This document shows positions 1-5,894 of a DNA stretch of 18,231 bases, piece by piece (the first letter of the stretch is position 1; each line of letters starts with the position of its first letter). Under the pieces are notes generated by a model. It did no database searches. It worked only from the letters and a program-made list of their open reading frames with translations, and was not told where the DNA came from. Origin of the DNA: Piscirickettsiaceae bacterium (lineage in GTDB: Bacteria > Pseudomonadota > Gammaproteobacteria > PS1 > Pseudothioglobaceae); the NCBI GenBank assembly GCA_012963565.1, contig DTVJ01000241.1:1-18231 (forward strand), in the 5' to 3' direction. The position numbers and the translations under genes were made by a program.

Positions 1-55
1 ATTGCGAGAATATTTCATCGTAAGCGTAGCACGCATCATCAATCACTAATTTCAT
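1..55 (-). CDS. pdxB: Partial gene start, possibly 4-phosphoerythronate dehydrogenase
   Basis: Only the first 18 codons are inside the window. An ATG at 53-55 opens a frame that runs off the left edge and reads MKLVIDDACYAYDEIFSQ. It starts 2 bases after the ung stop and has a GGGA sequence about 9 bases upstream, so it is very likely a real translated gene in the same transcript as ung. The beginning resembles that of PdxB, the NAD-dependent 2-hydroxyacid dehydrogenase of the DXP-dependent vitamin B6 pathway, which typically starts M-K-I/L-x-x-D-E/D with a Tyr-Ala and a Phe-Ser a few residues on. Eighteen residues cannot settle the family, so the existence of the gene is much firmer than its name. 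Confidence 0.4.
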   Translation of the reverse strand, partial: MKLVIDDACYAYDEIFSQ

Positions 56-57
56 TT

Positions 58-732
58 TTATAATTCCCAATTAATTGTTGTTTGCTTAGTGGACTGAAGA
101 TAAGCGTTGGCCTTGGAGAAATGCCTACATCCAAAGAAGCCTTTGTGTGCTGAAAAAGGTGAGGGATGTGCAGCCATTAATACCAGGTGTTTTTCTTGGT
201 CAATAAGTTCAGATTTTTGTTGTGCGTAAGCACCCCAAAGTAAAAAAACTAAATTTTGTTTTTGCTGGTTTAAGATATCAATCACCGTATCAGTAAAATC
301 CACCCAGCCTGATTTAGCGTGAGAGCCAGGGGAGTTTTTTTCAACGGTTAGAACACTGTTAAGTAACAAGACACCTTGATTTCCCCAGTGAGTTAAATCA
401 CCACTTAGTGATGGTTTAATATTCAAATCCATTTCTAATTCTCTAAATATATTCCTAAGTGAAGGTGGAATGGTCACTCCTTTAGGTACAGAAAAACTAA
501 GTCCTTGGGCTTGCCCCTCGTTATGATAAGGATCTTGTCCTAAGATAACAACTTTGGTATTTTCAAAACTACTGAGCTCAAATGCAGCAAATATTTGCTC
601 TTTTGGTGGATAGATTATTTTATTGTGTGTTGACTCATATTCGAGAAAATCAAGCAGATGTTGGTAATAATCTTGCTTAAATACAAAATCTAATTGCTCA
701 GACCAGTCATTGTTCAAAGTCCAGCCCACCAT
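58..732 (-). CDS. ung: Uracil-DNA glycosylase (family 1)
   Basis: Cuts uracil from DNA after cytosine deamination or dUMP misincorporation, the first step of base excision repair in the cytoplasm. The 224-residue product is close to the usual length of about 229. It has the water-activating motif GQDPYH at 65-70 (catalytic Asp67), the uracil-recognising LLLNSVLTV at 122-130 (Asn125) and the HPSPFSAHKGF segment beginning at His189, which carries the second catalytic residue and the DNA-intercalating loop. These make it a complete, active-looking family 1 enzyme. The ATG at 730-732 lies inside the end of the upstream thioredoxin-fold gene, a 19 bp overlap. No strong Shine-Dalgarno sequence is visible, so translation may be coupled to that gene. 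The next codon is GTG and could also serve as start. Confidence 0.97.
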   Translation of the reverse strand: MVGWTLNNDWSEQLDFVFKQDYYQHLLDFLEYESTHNKIIYPPKEQIFAAFELSSFENTKVVILGQDPYHNEGQAQGLSFSVPKGVTIPPSLRNIFRELEMDLNIKPSLSGDLTHWGNQGVLLLNSVLTVEKNSPGSHAKSGWVDFTDTVIDILNQQKQNLVFLLWGAYAQQKSELIDQEKHLVLMAAHPSPFSAHKGFFGCRHFSKANAYLQSTKQTTINWEL

Positions 733-1214
733 AGTCTTAATCTTAGTCCCAGCTCAGTAACATATCCTACTTCAACAAATTGTATGCGACCTTTTGGGTT
801 GACGATGAAACTAGTTGGCGTACCTTTAACGCCGAATAGTCTAGATAAAGAGCCAGAGCGATCATTAATAATATTATCTAGCTTAAGGTTATTTTCTTTG
901 GCGTACTTAATAATATCAACATCATCGTCTGATTGAATGGCAATGTTAAGGGTTTTGTAGTCCTCGGCAACAGCCTGAATGTTGTCATTTTCTATATGGC
1001 AAACTGGGCACCAAGTTGCCCAAAAGTGTATCAAAATAGCTTGATCTGGTAAAGGATTAGAATTCATAATCTCTCCAGTAAGTGTTTTAGAACTAAAGCT
1101 TGGTGACATGCCTTGGGTTAGATCTTGTTGTTGCCAGGCACGGATGACAAAAATGGCTAAAATAACCATCATAAATTGCATGATGGTTTTTCTACTTGGG
1201 CGATTAAATTTCAT
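714..1214 (-). CDS. Membrane-anchored TlpA/ScsD-like thiol-disulfide oxidoreductase
   Basis: A 166-residue thioredoxin-fold protein. Residues 14-26 form a hydrophobic segment after a basic start (MKFNRPSRK), fitting an uncleaved N-terminal anchor that places the domain in the periplasm. The redox motif is WCPVC at 68-72 and the cis-proline loop is GTPT at 131-134 (Pro133), so both catalytic elements are intact. The CPVC dipeptide and size suit the TlpA/ResA/ScsD group, which reduce or oxidise disulfides in exported proteins, for example during cytochrome c maturation or copper tolerance. No DsbD-type electron donor or cytochrome c gene lies nearby, so the partner is unknown. It is first in a leftward unit with ung and is divergent from tpm. 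The TATAAT only 7 bases before the ATG raises the possibility of a leaderless mRNA. Confidence 0.85.
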   Translation of the reverse strand: MKFNRPSRKTIMQFMMVILAIFVIRAWQQQDLTQGMSPSFSSKTLTGEIMNSNPLPDQAILIHFWATWCPVCHIENDNIQAVAEDYKTLNIAIQSDDDVDIIKYAKENNLKLDNIINDRSGSLSRLFGVKGTPTSFIVNPKGRIQFVEVGYVTELGLRLRLWWAGL

Positions 1215-1241
1215 GCCGGATATTATAACTTAAAGAGCAAA
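1215..1241. promoter_or_regulatory. Divergent promoter region between the thioredoxin-fold gene and tpm
   Basis: The two genes start only 27 bp apart. An AT core at 1221-1229 offers TATAAT on the minus strand (1227-1222), 7 bases before the minus-strand ATG, and TATTAT or TATAAC on the plus strand, about 15 bases before tpm. A plus-strand TTGGGC at 1196-1201 could be a -35 with 19 bp spacing. No good -35 is visible for the minus strand. Read from sequence only; transcription starts are not known. Confidence 0.25.
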
Positions 1242-1898
1242 ATGACAGACTGGATTACGCGTTGGCAAATAGGACGAATTGGATGGCATCGAGAAAGTGT
1301 TCATTCCAAGTTGATTGAATTTATTGATTACTTGAAGTTGCATCCAGGTGATACTGTTTTTGTACCGTTGTGTGGCAAGAGCAATGATATGTATTATTTG
1401 TTAGAAAGAGGCTTTAAAGTGATTGGGGTTGAGTTAAGTGAGTTAGCTATTGTTCAATTCTTCGAAGAGCATAATCTAAATTATTCTATACAGAAAATTG
1501 ATCAATTTAGTATCTATCGGGGCGACAATATTACACTTTATTGCGGTGATTATTTTGAGCTTAATTCTGAGTTATTAGAATCAGTTTCAGCAGTGTATGA
1601 TCGTGCTGCGTTAGTCGCACTGCCAATTGATTTAAGAGCAAAATACGCCCAGCATTTATACTCTATAATATCCAATGGTTGCAGAGTACTGTTATTAACG
1701 TTAAATTATCCGCAATCACAAATGGGCGGCCCACCTTATGCAGTGAATAAGGATGAAGTGGTGTCACTCTTTAGTAAAGGGTTCGAATGTCAACAATTGC
1801 AATGTTTTAATGATATTGAAAATGAACCCAAGTTTCTACGTGCTGGCGTAGAGTTTATTGAAAAAGCAACATATTGTTTGCAAAAGACCGGAGAGTAA
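1242..1898 (+). CDS. tpm: Thiopurine S-methyltransferase (TPMT family)
   Basis: SAM-dependent methyltransferase of the bacterial TPMT family, which methylates thiopurines and, in characterised pseudomonads, selenium or tellurium oxyanions to volatile forms. I place the start at 1242 and not at the in-frame ATG at 1176, because the 218-residue protein then matches the family length and begins with the typical W-x-x-RW..GxIGWH motif. The longer form would run through the divergent gene. SAM-binding elements are PLCGKSND at 42-49 and the acidic GVELSE at 62-67; VYDRAALVALP at 118-128 and GPPYAV at 163-168 are also family-typical. An AAAGAG lies just upstream as a weak ribosome site. It is first in a five-gene operon and ends 2 bases before the cold-shock gene. 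The natural substrate here is unknown. Confidence 0.93.
   Translation: MTDWITRWQIGRIGWHRESVHSKLIEFIDYLKLHPGDTVFVPLCGKSNDMYYLLERGFKVIGVELSELAIVQFFEEHNLNYSIQKIDQFSIYRGDNITLYCGDYFELNSELLESVSAVYDRAALVALPIDLRAKYAQHLYSIISNGCRVLLLTLNYPQSQMGGPPYAVNKDEVVSLFSKGFECQQLQCFNDIENEPKFLRAGVEFIEKATYCLQKTGE
1890..1895 (+). promoter_or_regulatory. Ribosome binding site setting the cold-shock gene start
   Basis: GGAGAG, 5 bases before the ATG at 1901 and embedded in the last codons of tpm. It supports the start at 1901 over the in-frame ATG at 1874, which would add nine residues without family similarity. Confidence 0.65.
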
Positions 1899-1900
1899 AA

Positions 1901-2218
1901 ATGGCAAAAAAAATAAAAGGGGTAGTGGCACAATTTGGTACCAAGGGTTATGGTTTTATTACAGGTGATGACGGGGAGAAATATTTTGTTCATCAAAAGA
2001 ATATTTACAATAAATCACGCTTAAGGGCAGATACACGTGTTGTGTTTAATGCTGAGAGTTCTGAAAAAGGCTTGGTAGCGACCAACGTAAAATTAGAAAA
2101 ATCTGCTTCTACTGAGTCAACACCATTATCAGATGGTGCAATCAAAAGTATGTTTTTAGTGTTGCTCATCATGCAAATTATTGTGGCATATAAGGTATTT
2201 TTCTCAGCAGCAGGCTAG
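1901..2218 (+). CDS. Cold-shock-domain protein with a C-terminal membrane helix
   Basis: A 105-residue protein. Residues 3-66 form a cold-shock OB fold that binds single-stranded RNA or DNA, with RNP1 KGYGFI at 15-20 and RNP2 YFVHQ at 28-32. The aromatic residues that stack on bases (Tyr17, Phe19, Phe29, His31) are present. A Ser/Thr-rich linker follows at about 67-80, then a hydrophobic segment at about 83-101 that looks like one transmembrane helix. Ordinary Csp proteins are about 70 residues and soluble. Fusions of CSD with DUF1294 have several helices; this one has a single short tail, so it may be a cut-down relative. It sits 2 bases after tpm and its TAG stop overlaps the next GTG start by one base. 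If anchored, it would hold nucleic acid at the inner membrane; that is inference. Confidence 0.88.
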   Translation: MAKKIKGVVAQFGTKGYGFITGDDGEKYFVHQKNIYNKSRLRADTRVVFNAESSEKGLVATNVKLEKSASTESTPLSDGAIKSMFLVLLIMQIIVAYKVFFSAAG

Positions 2219-2823
2219 TGAAAAAAAGCTTACTGATTGTATCTTCTTCACTGATGCTGAGTGGGTGTTTCTCAACGCCAGCGATTGAAGTTCGTAATAT
2301 CTGTAACTTAATGGATGAAGAGGTGAGCTGGTATCGAGCAGTTAGATTCAGCGAGAAGAAGTACGGTTCGCCTGCACATATACAGCTGGCTATAATGTAT
2401 CAAGAGTCACGTTTTGCCTCAGATGCTAAACCACCAAGAGAAAAGCTTTTTGGTGTGATGCCTTGGTTCAGACCAACTACCGCGTATGGTTTCGCTCAAG
2501 CTAAAGATGAAACTTGGGAATGGTATCAGCTAAAAACTGGCAATCATGATGCTGATCGTGATGATTTTGAAGATGCATCTGATTTCGTGGCTTGGTATAT
2601 TAATCAATCTAACAAACTTTCAGGTATTGCTAAGTCAGATGCCTATAACCAATATTTGGCTTATCATGAAGGTCATGGCGGCTTTAATAGGAAGTCCTAT
2701 CTAGCTAAGGACTGGCTGATGAAAGTGGCCAAAGGTGTTGAAAATAATGCTAAACGTTATGAACAACAACTGAATCAATGTGCGTCAGAGTTAGATGTTA
2801 ATAGTATCTGGAGATTCTTTTAG
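2218..2823 (+). CDS. Lipoprotein with a transglycosylase SLT-like (lysozyme-fold) domain
   Basis: A 201-residue protein. A short basic and hydrophobic signal ends in the lipobox LSGC (14-17), so Cys17 should be lipidated; the following Phe-Ser lacks an Asp at +2, fitting outer-membrane sorting. YQESRF at 61-66 matches the catalytic Glu region of the SLT/goose-lysozyme family (Glu63), and YGFAQ near residue 94 matches the usual GLMQ/GFAQ motif. Such enzymes cut the MurNAc-GlcNAc bond of peptidoglycan, forming 1,6-anhydro ends. The start is GTG, overlapping the previous stop as TAGTG; no ATG lies before the signal peptide, which fixes this choice. Translation is probably coupled, since only a weak AGCAGG precedes it. 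The Rieske gene follows after 5 bases. Confidence 0.85.
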   Translation: MKKSLLIVSSSLMLSGCFSTPAIEVRNICNLMDEEVSWYRAVRFSEKKYGSPAHIQLAIMYQESRFASDAKPPREKLFGVMPWFRPTTAYGFAQAKDETWEWYQLKTGNHDADRDDFEDASDFVAWYINQSNKLSGIAKSDAYNQYLAYHEGHGGFNRKSYLAKDWLMKVAKGVENNAKRYEQQLNQCASELDVNSIWRFF

Positions 2824-2828
2824 TATTT

Positions 2829-3125
2829 ATGTGGGTTAAAGTATTAGAATCAATGCCAAAAGAAGGCACACTGGTTGAGGTTACCGTTAATGGTAAAGAT
2901 TTGTTTGTTACACTTAATAATGGCCATCTATATTGTGCAGAAAATCGTTGTCCGCATGAAGATATTAAACTGACCTTAGGTTGTTTAAAAGGCAATCGAG
3001 TGAAGTGTTCATTGCATGGATATAGTTTTGATTTAGAAACTGGTGACAGCTCAGAAGAAGATATAGAACATATGCTTACCTATCCGGTCAAGCAAAAAAA
3101 TAACGAAATTTATATAGAGGTTTAA
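2829..3125 (+). CDS. Small Rieske [2Fe-2S] ferredoxin
   Basis: A 98-residue single-domain soluble Rieske protein. The cluster ligands are Cys41-x-His43 (CPH) and Cys60-x2-His63 (CSLH), spaced as in Rieske ferredoxins of dioxygenase systems and NirD-like subunits. No signal peptide or membrane anchor is present, so it is cytoplasmic and not a bc1 subunit. Such ferredoxins pass single electrons to an oxygenase or reductase, but no oxygenase, ferredoxin reductase or nitrite reductase catalytic gene lies in this operon, so its partner is unknown. The TAA stop and the next ATG overlap by one base (TAATG), which ties it to the TrpD-like gene. No close Shine-Dalgarno is visible; a GGAG sits about 15 bases before the ATG. 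Confidence 0.93.
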   Translation: MWVKVLESMPKEGTLVEVTVNGKDLFVTLNNGHLYCAENRCPHEDIKLTLGCLKGNRVKCSLHGYSFDLETGDSSEEDIEHMLTYPVKQKNNEIYIEV

Positions 3126-4192
3126 TGATGGATTCTCAAGCATTAATGCATTCAATTATTCAGCGCGTGGCAACAGGTCCTGATTTGAGTAAAGATATCG
3201 ATTTTGAAGAAGCTAAGGCAGGCATGCAAGGCGTACTCAGGGGTGAGATCGAGGATGTTCAGTCGGCTATTTTTTTGATTGCTCTGCGCATGAAGCGTGA
3301 GACCATGGAAGAGAACGAAGGTATCTTGGCTGCGTTTTTGGCTGAGAGTGATAAACAAAAAGTAAACGTTGATGACTTGGTTGATTTGGGTGATCCGTAC
3401 AGTGGTTACAATCGTTCCATTCCAATCTCATCGTTTTTACCACCTGTATTAGCTGAGTTGGGCTTGCCGACAGTCATTCATGGTTTGGACAGCGTATCGC
3501 CTAAATTTGGCTTAACGCATCGTCATATTAATCAAGCTTTAGGTTTAAGTGTGGATCATTCAACGGCTGAAGCTAAAGCACGAATAGAAGACACGTCAAT
3601 CGGATGGTCGTATATAGATCAGGCAAGTTATTGCAAGGGTTTACACAATCTTGTTTCTTTACGAAATCTTATTGTTAAGCGTACTGTGGTTAACACCGTG
3701 GAAACATTGATTGGCCCGTTGCGTGGTAAAAATACACATTCTATTTTGGGTTATGTGCATAAACCTTACCCGCCTATTTATGCCCATTTGGTTAAATCTT
3801 CAGGCATGGACAGTGCATTGTTGGTGCGCGGTGTTGAAGGTGGAGTAATTCCTTCATTGCGTCAAAAAGGATTAATGGTTTCTTATAAAGGTACTGATGA
3901 GCAAGACCGAGTAGATATCGAACCTAAGTCGCTCGGCATTGAGCAAGATATGCGCGCAATATCTTTCCCAGGAGAATTAGATGTGCATAACAATATCAAA
4001 GAATTAGCTGATTATACGGTTAAGCTTGGAAAAGCTGCACTTACAGGTGAACGAGGTATGTTTTATGATGGCCTTGTACTCTCTGCAAGTTTGGTGCTTT
4101 GGCATACTAAAAAAGCTGAATCACTTGTTGATGCATCGCAGATGGTTAGAGAGGTACTAAACTCTGGAAAAGCGTTATCTCGTCTAATATAA
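3125..4192 (+). CDS. TrpD-like protein (anthranilate phosphoribosyltransferase family) with altered motifs
   Basis: A 355-residue protein with the two-domain plan of class IV phosphoribosyl- and nucleoside phosphorylase folds: a helical N-terminal part (about 1-80) and an alpha/beta part. LIGPL at 195-199 and GMD at 227-229 match the conserved LLGPLxNP and GGMDE positions of TrpD. The diphosphate-binding GTGGD is replaced by GDPYSGYNR at 89-97, and the usual KHGNR is replaced by VIHGLDS at 117-123. It therefore belongs to a side branch of the family, like YbiB/TrpD2, which lacks proven anthranilate activity. No other tryptophan gene is near, so a role in Trp synthesis is unlikely. ATG occurs twice in tandem at the start (3125 and 3128). 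It is last in the operon and overlaps the Rieske stop by one base. Function unknown. Confidence 0.8.
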   Translation: MMDSQALMHSIIQRVATGPDLSKDIDFEEAKAGMQGVLRGEIEDVQSAIFLIALRMKRETMEENEGILAAFLAESDKQKVNVDDLVDLGDPYSGYNRSIPISSFLPPVLAELGLPTVIHGLDSVSPKFGLTHRHINQALGLSVDHSTAEAKARIEDTSIGWSYIDQASYCKGLHNLVSLRNLIVKRTVVNTVETLIGPLRGKNTHSILGYVHKPYPPIYAHLVKSSGMDSALLVRGVEGGVIPSLRQKGLMVSYKGTDEQDRVDIEPKSLGIEQDMRAISFPGELDVHNNIKELADYTVKLGKAALTGERGMFYDGLVLSASLVLWHTKKAESLVDASQMVREVLNSGKALSRLI

Positions 4193-4221
4193 CTCGCTTG
4201 TAATAAAATATGGTATCCTAG

Positions 4222-4243
4222 CCCCAAAGCAACACCCTTGGGG
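4222..4243 (+). promoter_or_regulatory. GC stem-loop just before the acetolactate synthase start
   Basis: CCCCAA at 4222-4227 and TTGGGG at 4238-4243 form a perfect 6 bp stem with a 10-base loop. The right arm runs into GGGGG ending 3 bases before the ATG at 4248, the only G-rich sequence available to the ribosome. There is no T run after it, so it is a poor intrinsic terminator for the upstream operon. It may instead mask the initiation region, but that is inference. Confidence 0.45.
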
Positions 4244-4247
4244 GCGA

Positions 4248-5885
4248 ATGAAGGCATCTGATTTATTTGTAAAGGCACTTGAAAATGAAGGTGTTAAATA
4301 CATCTTCGGTATCCCTGGTGAAGAGAACCTTGATCTGTTAGATTCGCTTCGAAACTCTTCTATCAAATTCATCCTCACTCGGCATGAACAAGCAGCTGCA
4401 TTTATGGCGGCAACTTATGGTCGTTTAACCGGGCAAGCTGGTGTATGTTTAGCAACACTTGGCCCCGGTGCAACCAATCTCGTTACTGCGATTGCTTATG
4501 CACAATTAGGTGGTATGCCCTTGGTGGTTATAACTGGTCAAAAACCTATCAAAGATGGACTACAAGGTAAGTTTCAAATTCTTGATATTGTCAGAATGAT
4601 GGAGCCTTTGGTGAAAGATTCTGATCAAATTGCTTATGGCGGTCAAATTCCATCCTTGGTTAGGGGTGCATTCCGCATAGCTGAGGAAGAACGCCCTGGT
4701 GCAGTGCATTTAGAATTACCAGAGGATATTGCTAGAGAAGAAGTTGAAAATCCCCATATATTTGCTAAGCAAAGAATACATCGAGTGTTTGCTAGTGATA
4801 GAGCGATTAAAAAAGCATTAGAGGCTATTGAGTTAGCTAAGCGACCATTATTGTTAGTCGGTGCAGGTGCTAATCGAAAGCGTATCAGACAACCTTTGGC
4901 AGATTTTATTAGAAAAACTGGCATTATGTTTTTTAATACACAAATGGGTAAAGGTGTCCTGAGTGGCGATGATTCGCAGTTTTTAGGCACAGCAGCATTC
5001 TCATCCAATGATTATGTACATGAGGCTATTAAAAAGGCTGACCTGATTATTAATGTTGGCCATGACATTGTTGAGAAGCCACCTTTTATTATGCAAGGTG
5101 ATGAGCAGAAAGTCATTCATATCAATTTTCATTCAGCTCAAATTAAAGACATTTATTATCCGCAAGTTGAAGTGGTAGGTCATATTGGCAACTCTATGAA
5201 CCGACTCACTAAGGAACTTGATTCCTGCTATGCCTGTAATCGAGAATGGGTTGATCCTATTAGAGAAAAAATTCGTCATGCTATCCATCATTTAGATGAT
5301 GATGACTCATTCCCGATGCTACCACAACGCGTGGTAAGAGATGTTAGGAAAGTAATGGATGATGATGGTATTGTCTCGCTTGATAATGGTATGTTTAAAC
5401 TTTGGTTTGCACGTCACTACCATACCCATCATCCAAATACGTTGCTTCTAGATAATGCTCTGGCTACAATGGGTGCAGGCTTACCATCGGCAATTGCGTG
5501 TAGTTTGATGTATCCTGATCGACAAGTGCTCGCTGTGTGTGGCGATGGCGGCTTTATGATGAATTCACAAGAATTAGAAACCGCTACACGTCTTAAACTT
5601 AATTTAATTGTGCTGATCATTGTTGACGAAGGTTATGGCATGATTAAGTGGAAGCAAGCCGCTCAAGCGTTGCCAGATTTCGGTTTAGACTTTAAAAATC
5701 CAGATTTTGTTAAATATGCCGACAGTTACGGTGCAATTGGGCATAGAATAGAAGCAAGTGATGAATTAATTCCAACTATGGTGAATGCATTTGATGAGGG
5801 CGGTGTTCATGTTATTGAACTGCCAATTGATTATTCTCAAAACACCAAGACCTTATTGGATGAATTAAAGCAATTTGAGCAGTAG
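4248..5885 (+). CDS. Acetolactate synthase-like ThDP-dependent enzyme (catabolic type)
   Basis: A 545-residue ThDP enzyme that most likely joins two pyruvates to acetolactate with release of CO2, in the cytoplasm. The three domains are visible: the Pyr domain with RHEQAAA at 45-51 (Glu47, which activates the cofactor), a central domain from about 190 to 320, and the PP domain with GDGG at 432-435. The usual NN of the Mg motif is replaced by IVDEGYGM at 458-465, similar to V-D variants I recall from catabolic enzymes. Phe109-Gln110 and Trp468 sit at positions that matter in acetohydroxyacid synthases. No ilvN small subunit follows, and no acetolactate decarboxylase is present; an aldehyde dehydrogenase follows after 9 bases. 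Related decarboxylases or carboligases such as glyoxylate or sulfopyruvate enzymes remain possible, but the overall layout favours acetolactate synthase. Confidence 0.85.
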   Translation: MKASDLFVKALENEGVKYIFGIPGEENLDLLDSLRNSSIKFILTRHEQAAAFMAATYGRLTGQAGVCLATLGPGATNLVTAIAYAQLGGMPLVVITGQKPIKDGLQGKFQILDIVRMMEPLVKDSDQIAYGGQIPSLVRGAFRIAEEERPGAVHLELPEDIAREEVENPHIFAKQRIHRVFASDRAIKKALEAIELAKRPLLLVGAGANRKRIRQPLADFIRKTGIMFFNTQMGKGVLSGDDSQFLGTAAFSSNDYVHEAIKKADLIINVGHDIVEKPPFIMQGDEQKVIHINFHSAQIKDIYYPQVEVVGHIGNSMNRLTKELDSCYACNREWVDPIREKIRHAIHHLDDDDSFPMLPQRVVRDVRKVMDDDGIVSLDNGMFKLWFARHYHTHHPNTLLLDNALATMGAGLPSAIACSLMYPDRQVLAVCGDGGFMMNSQELETATRLKLNLIVLIIVDEGYGMIKWKQAAQALPDFGLDFKNPDFVKYADSYGAIGHRIEASDELIPTMVNAFDEGGVHVIELPIDYSQNTKTLLDELKQFEQ

Positions 5886-5887
5886 GA
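5884..5887 (+). promoter_or_regulatory. Ribosome binding site of the aldehyde dehydrogenase gene
   Basis: AGGA overlapping the acetolactate synthase TAG stop, 7 bases before the ATG at 5895. It is one of the few good Shine-Dalgarno matches in the window and fixes the start. Confidence 0.6.
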
Positions 5888-5894
5888 TAAAACC

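Noticed and set aside
68..77. CAATTAATTG palindrome near the end of ung
   Set aside because: Short and AT-only in its core, inside coding sequence; expected by chance in AT-rich DNA.
1176..1241. Longer start for tpm adding 22 residues
   Set aside because: The extension lies over the divergent gene and its promoter, lacks family similarity, and the 218-residue form has the usual length and N-terminal motif.
4643..5008. 121-codon open frame on the minus strand
   Set aside because: It lies fully inside the acetolactate synthase gene, reads as low-complexity antisense and has no ribosome site or family motif.
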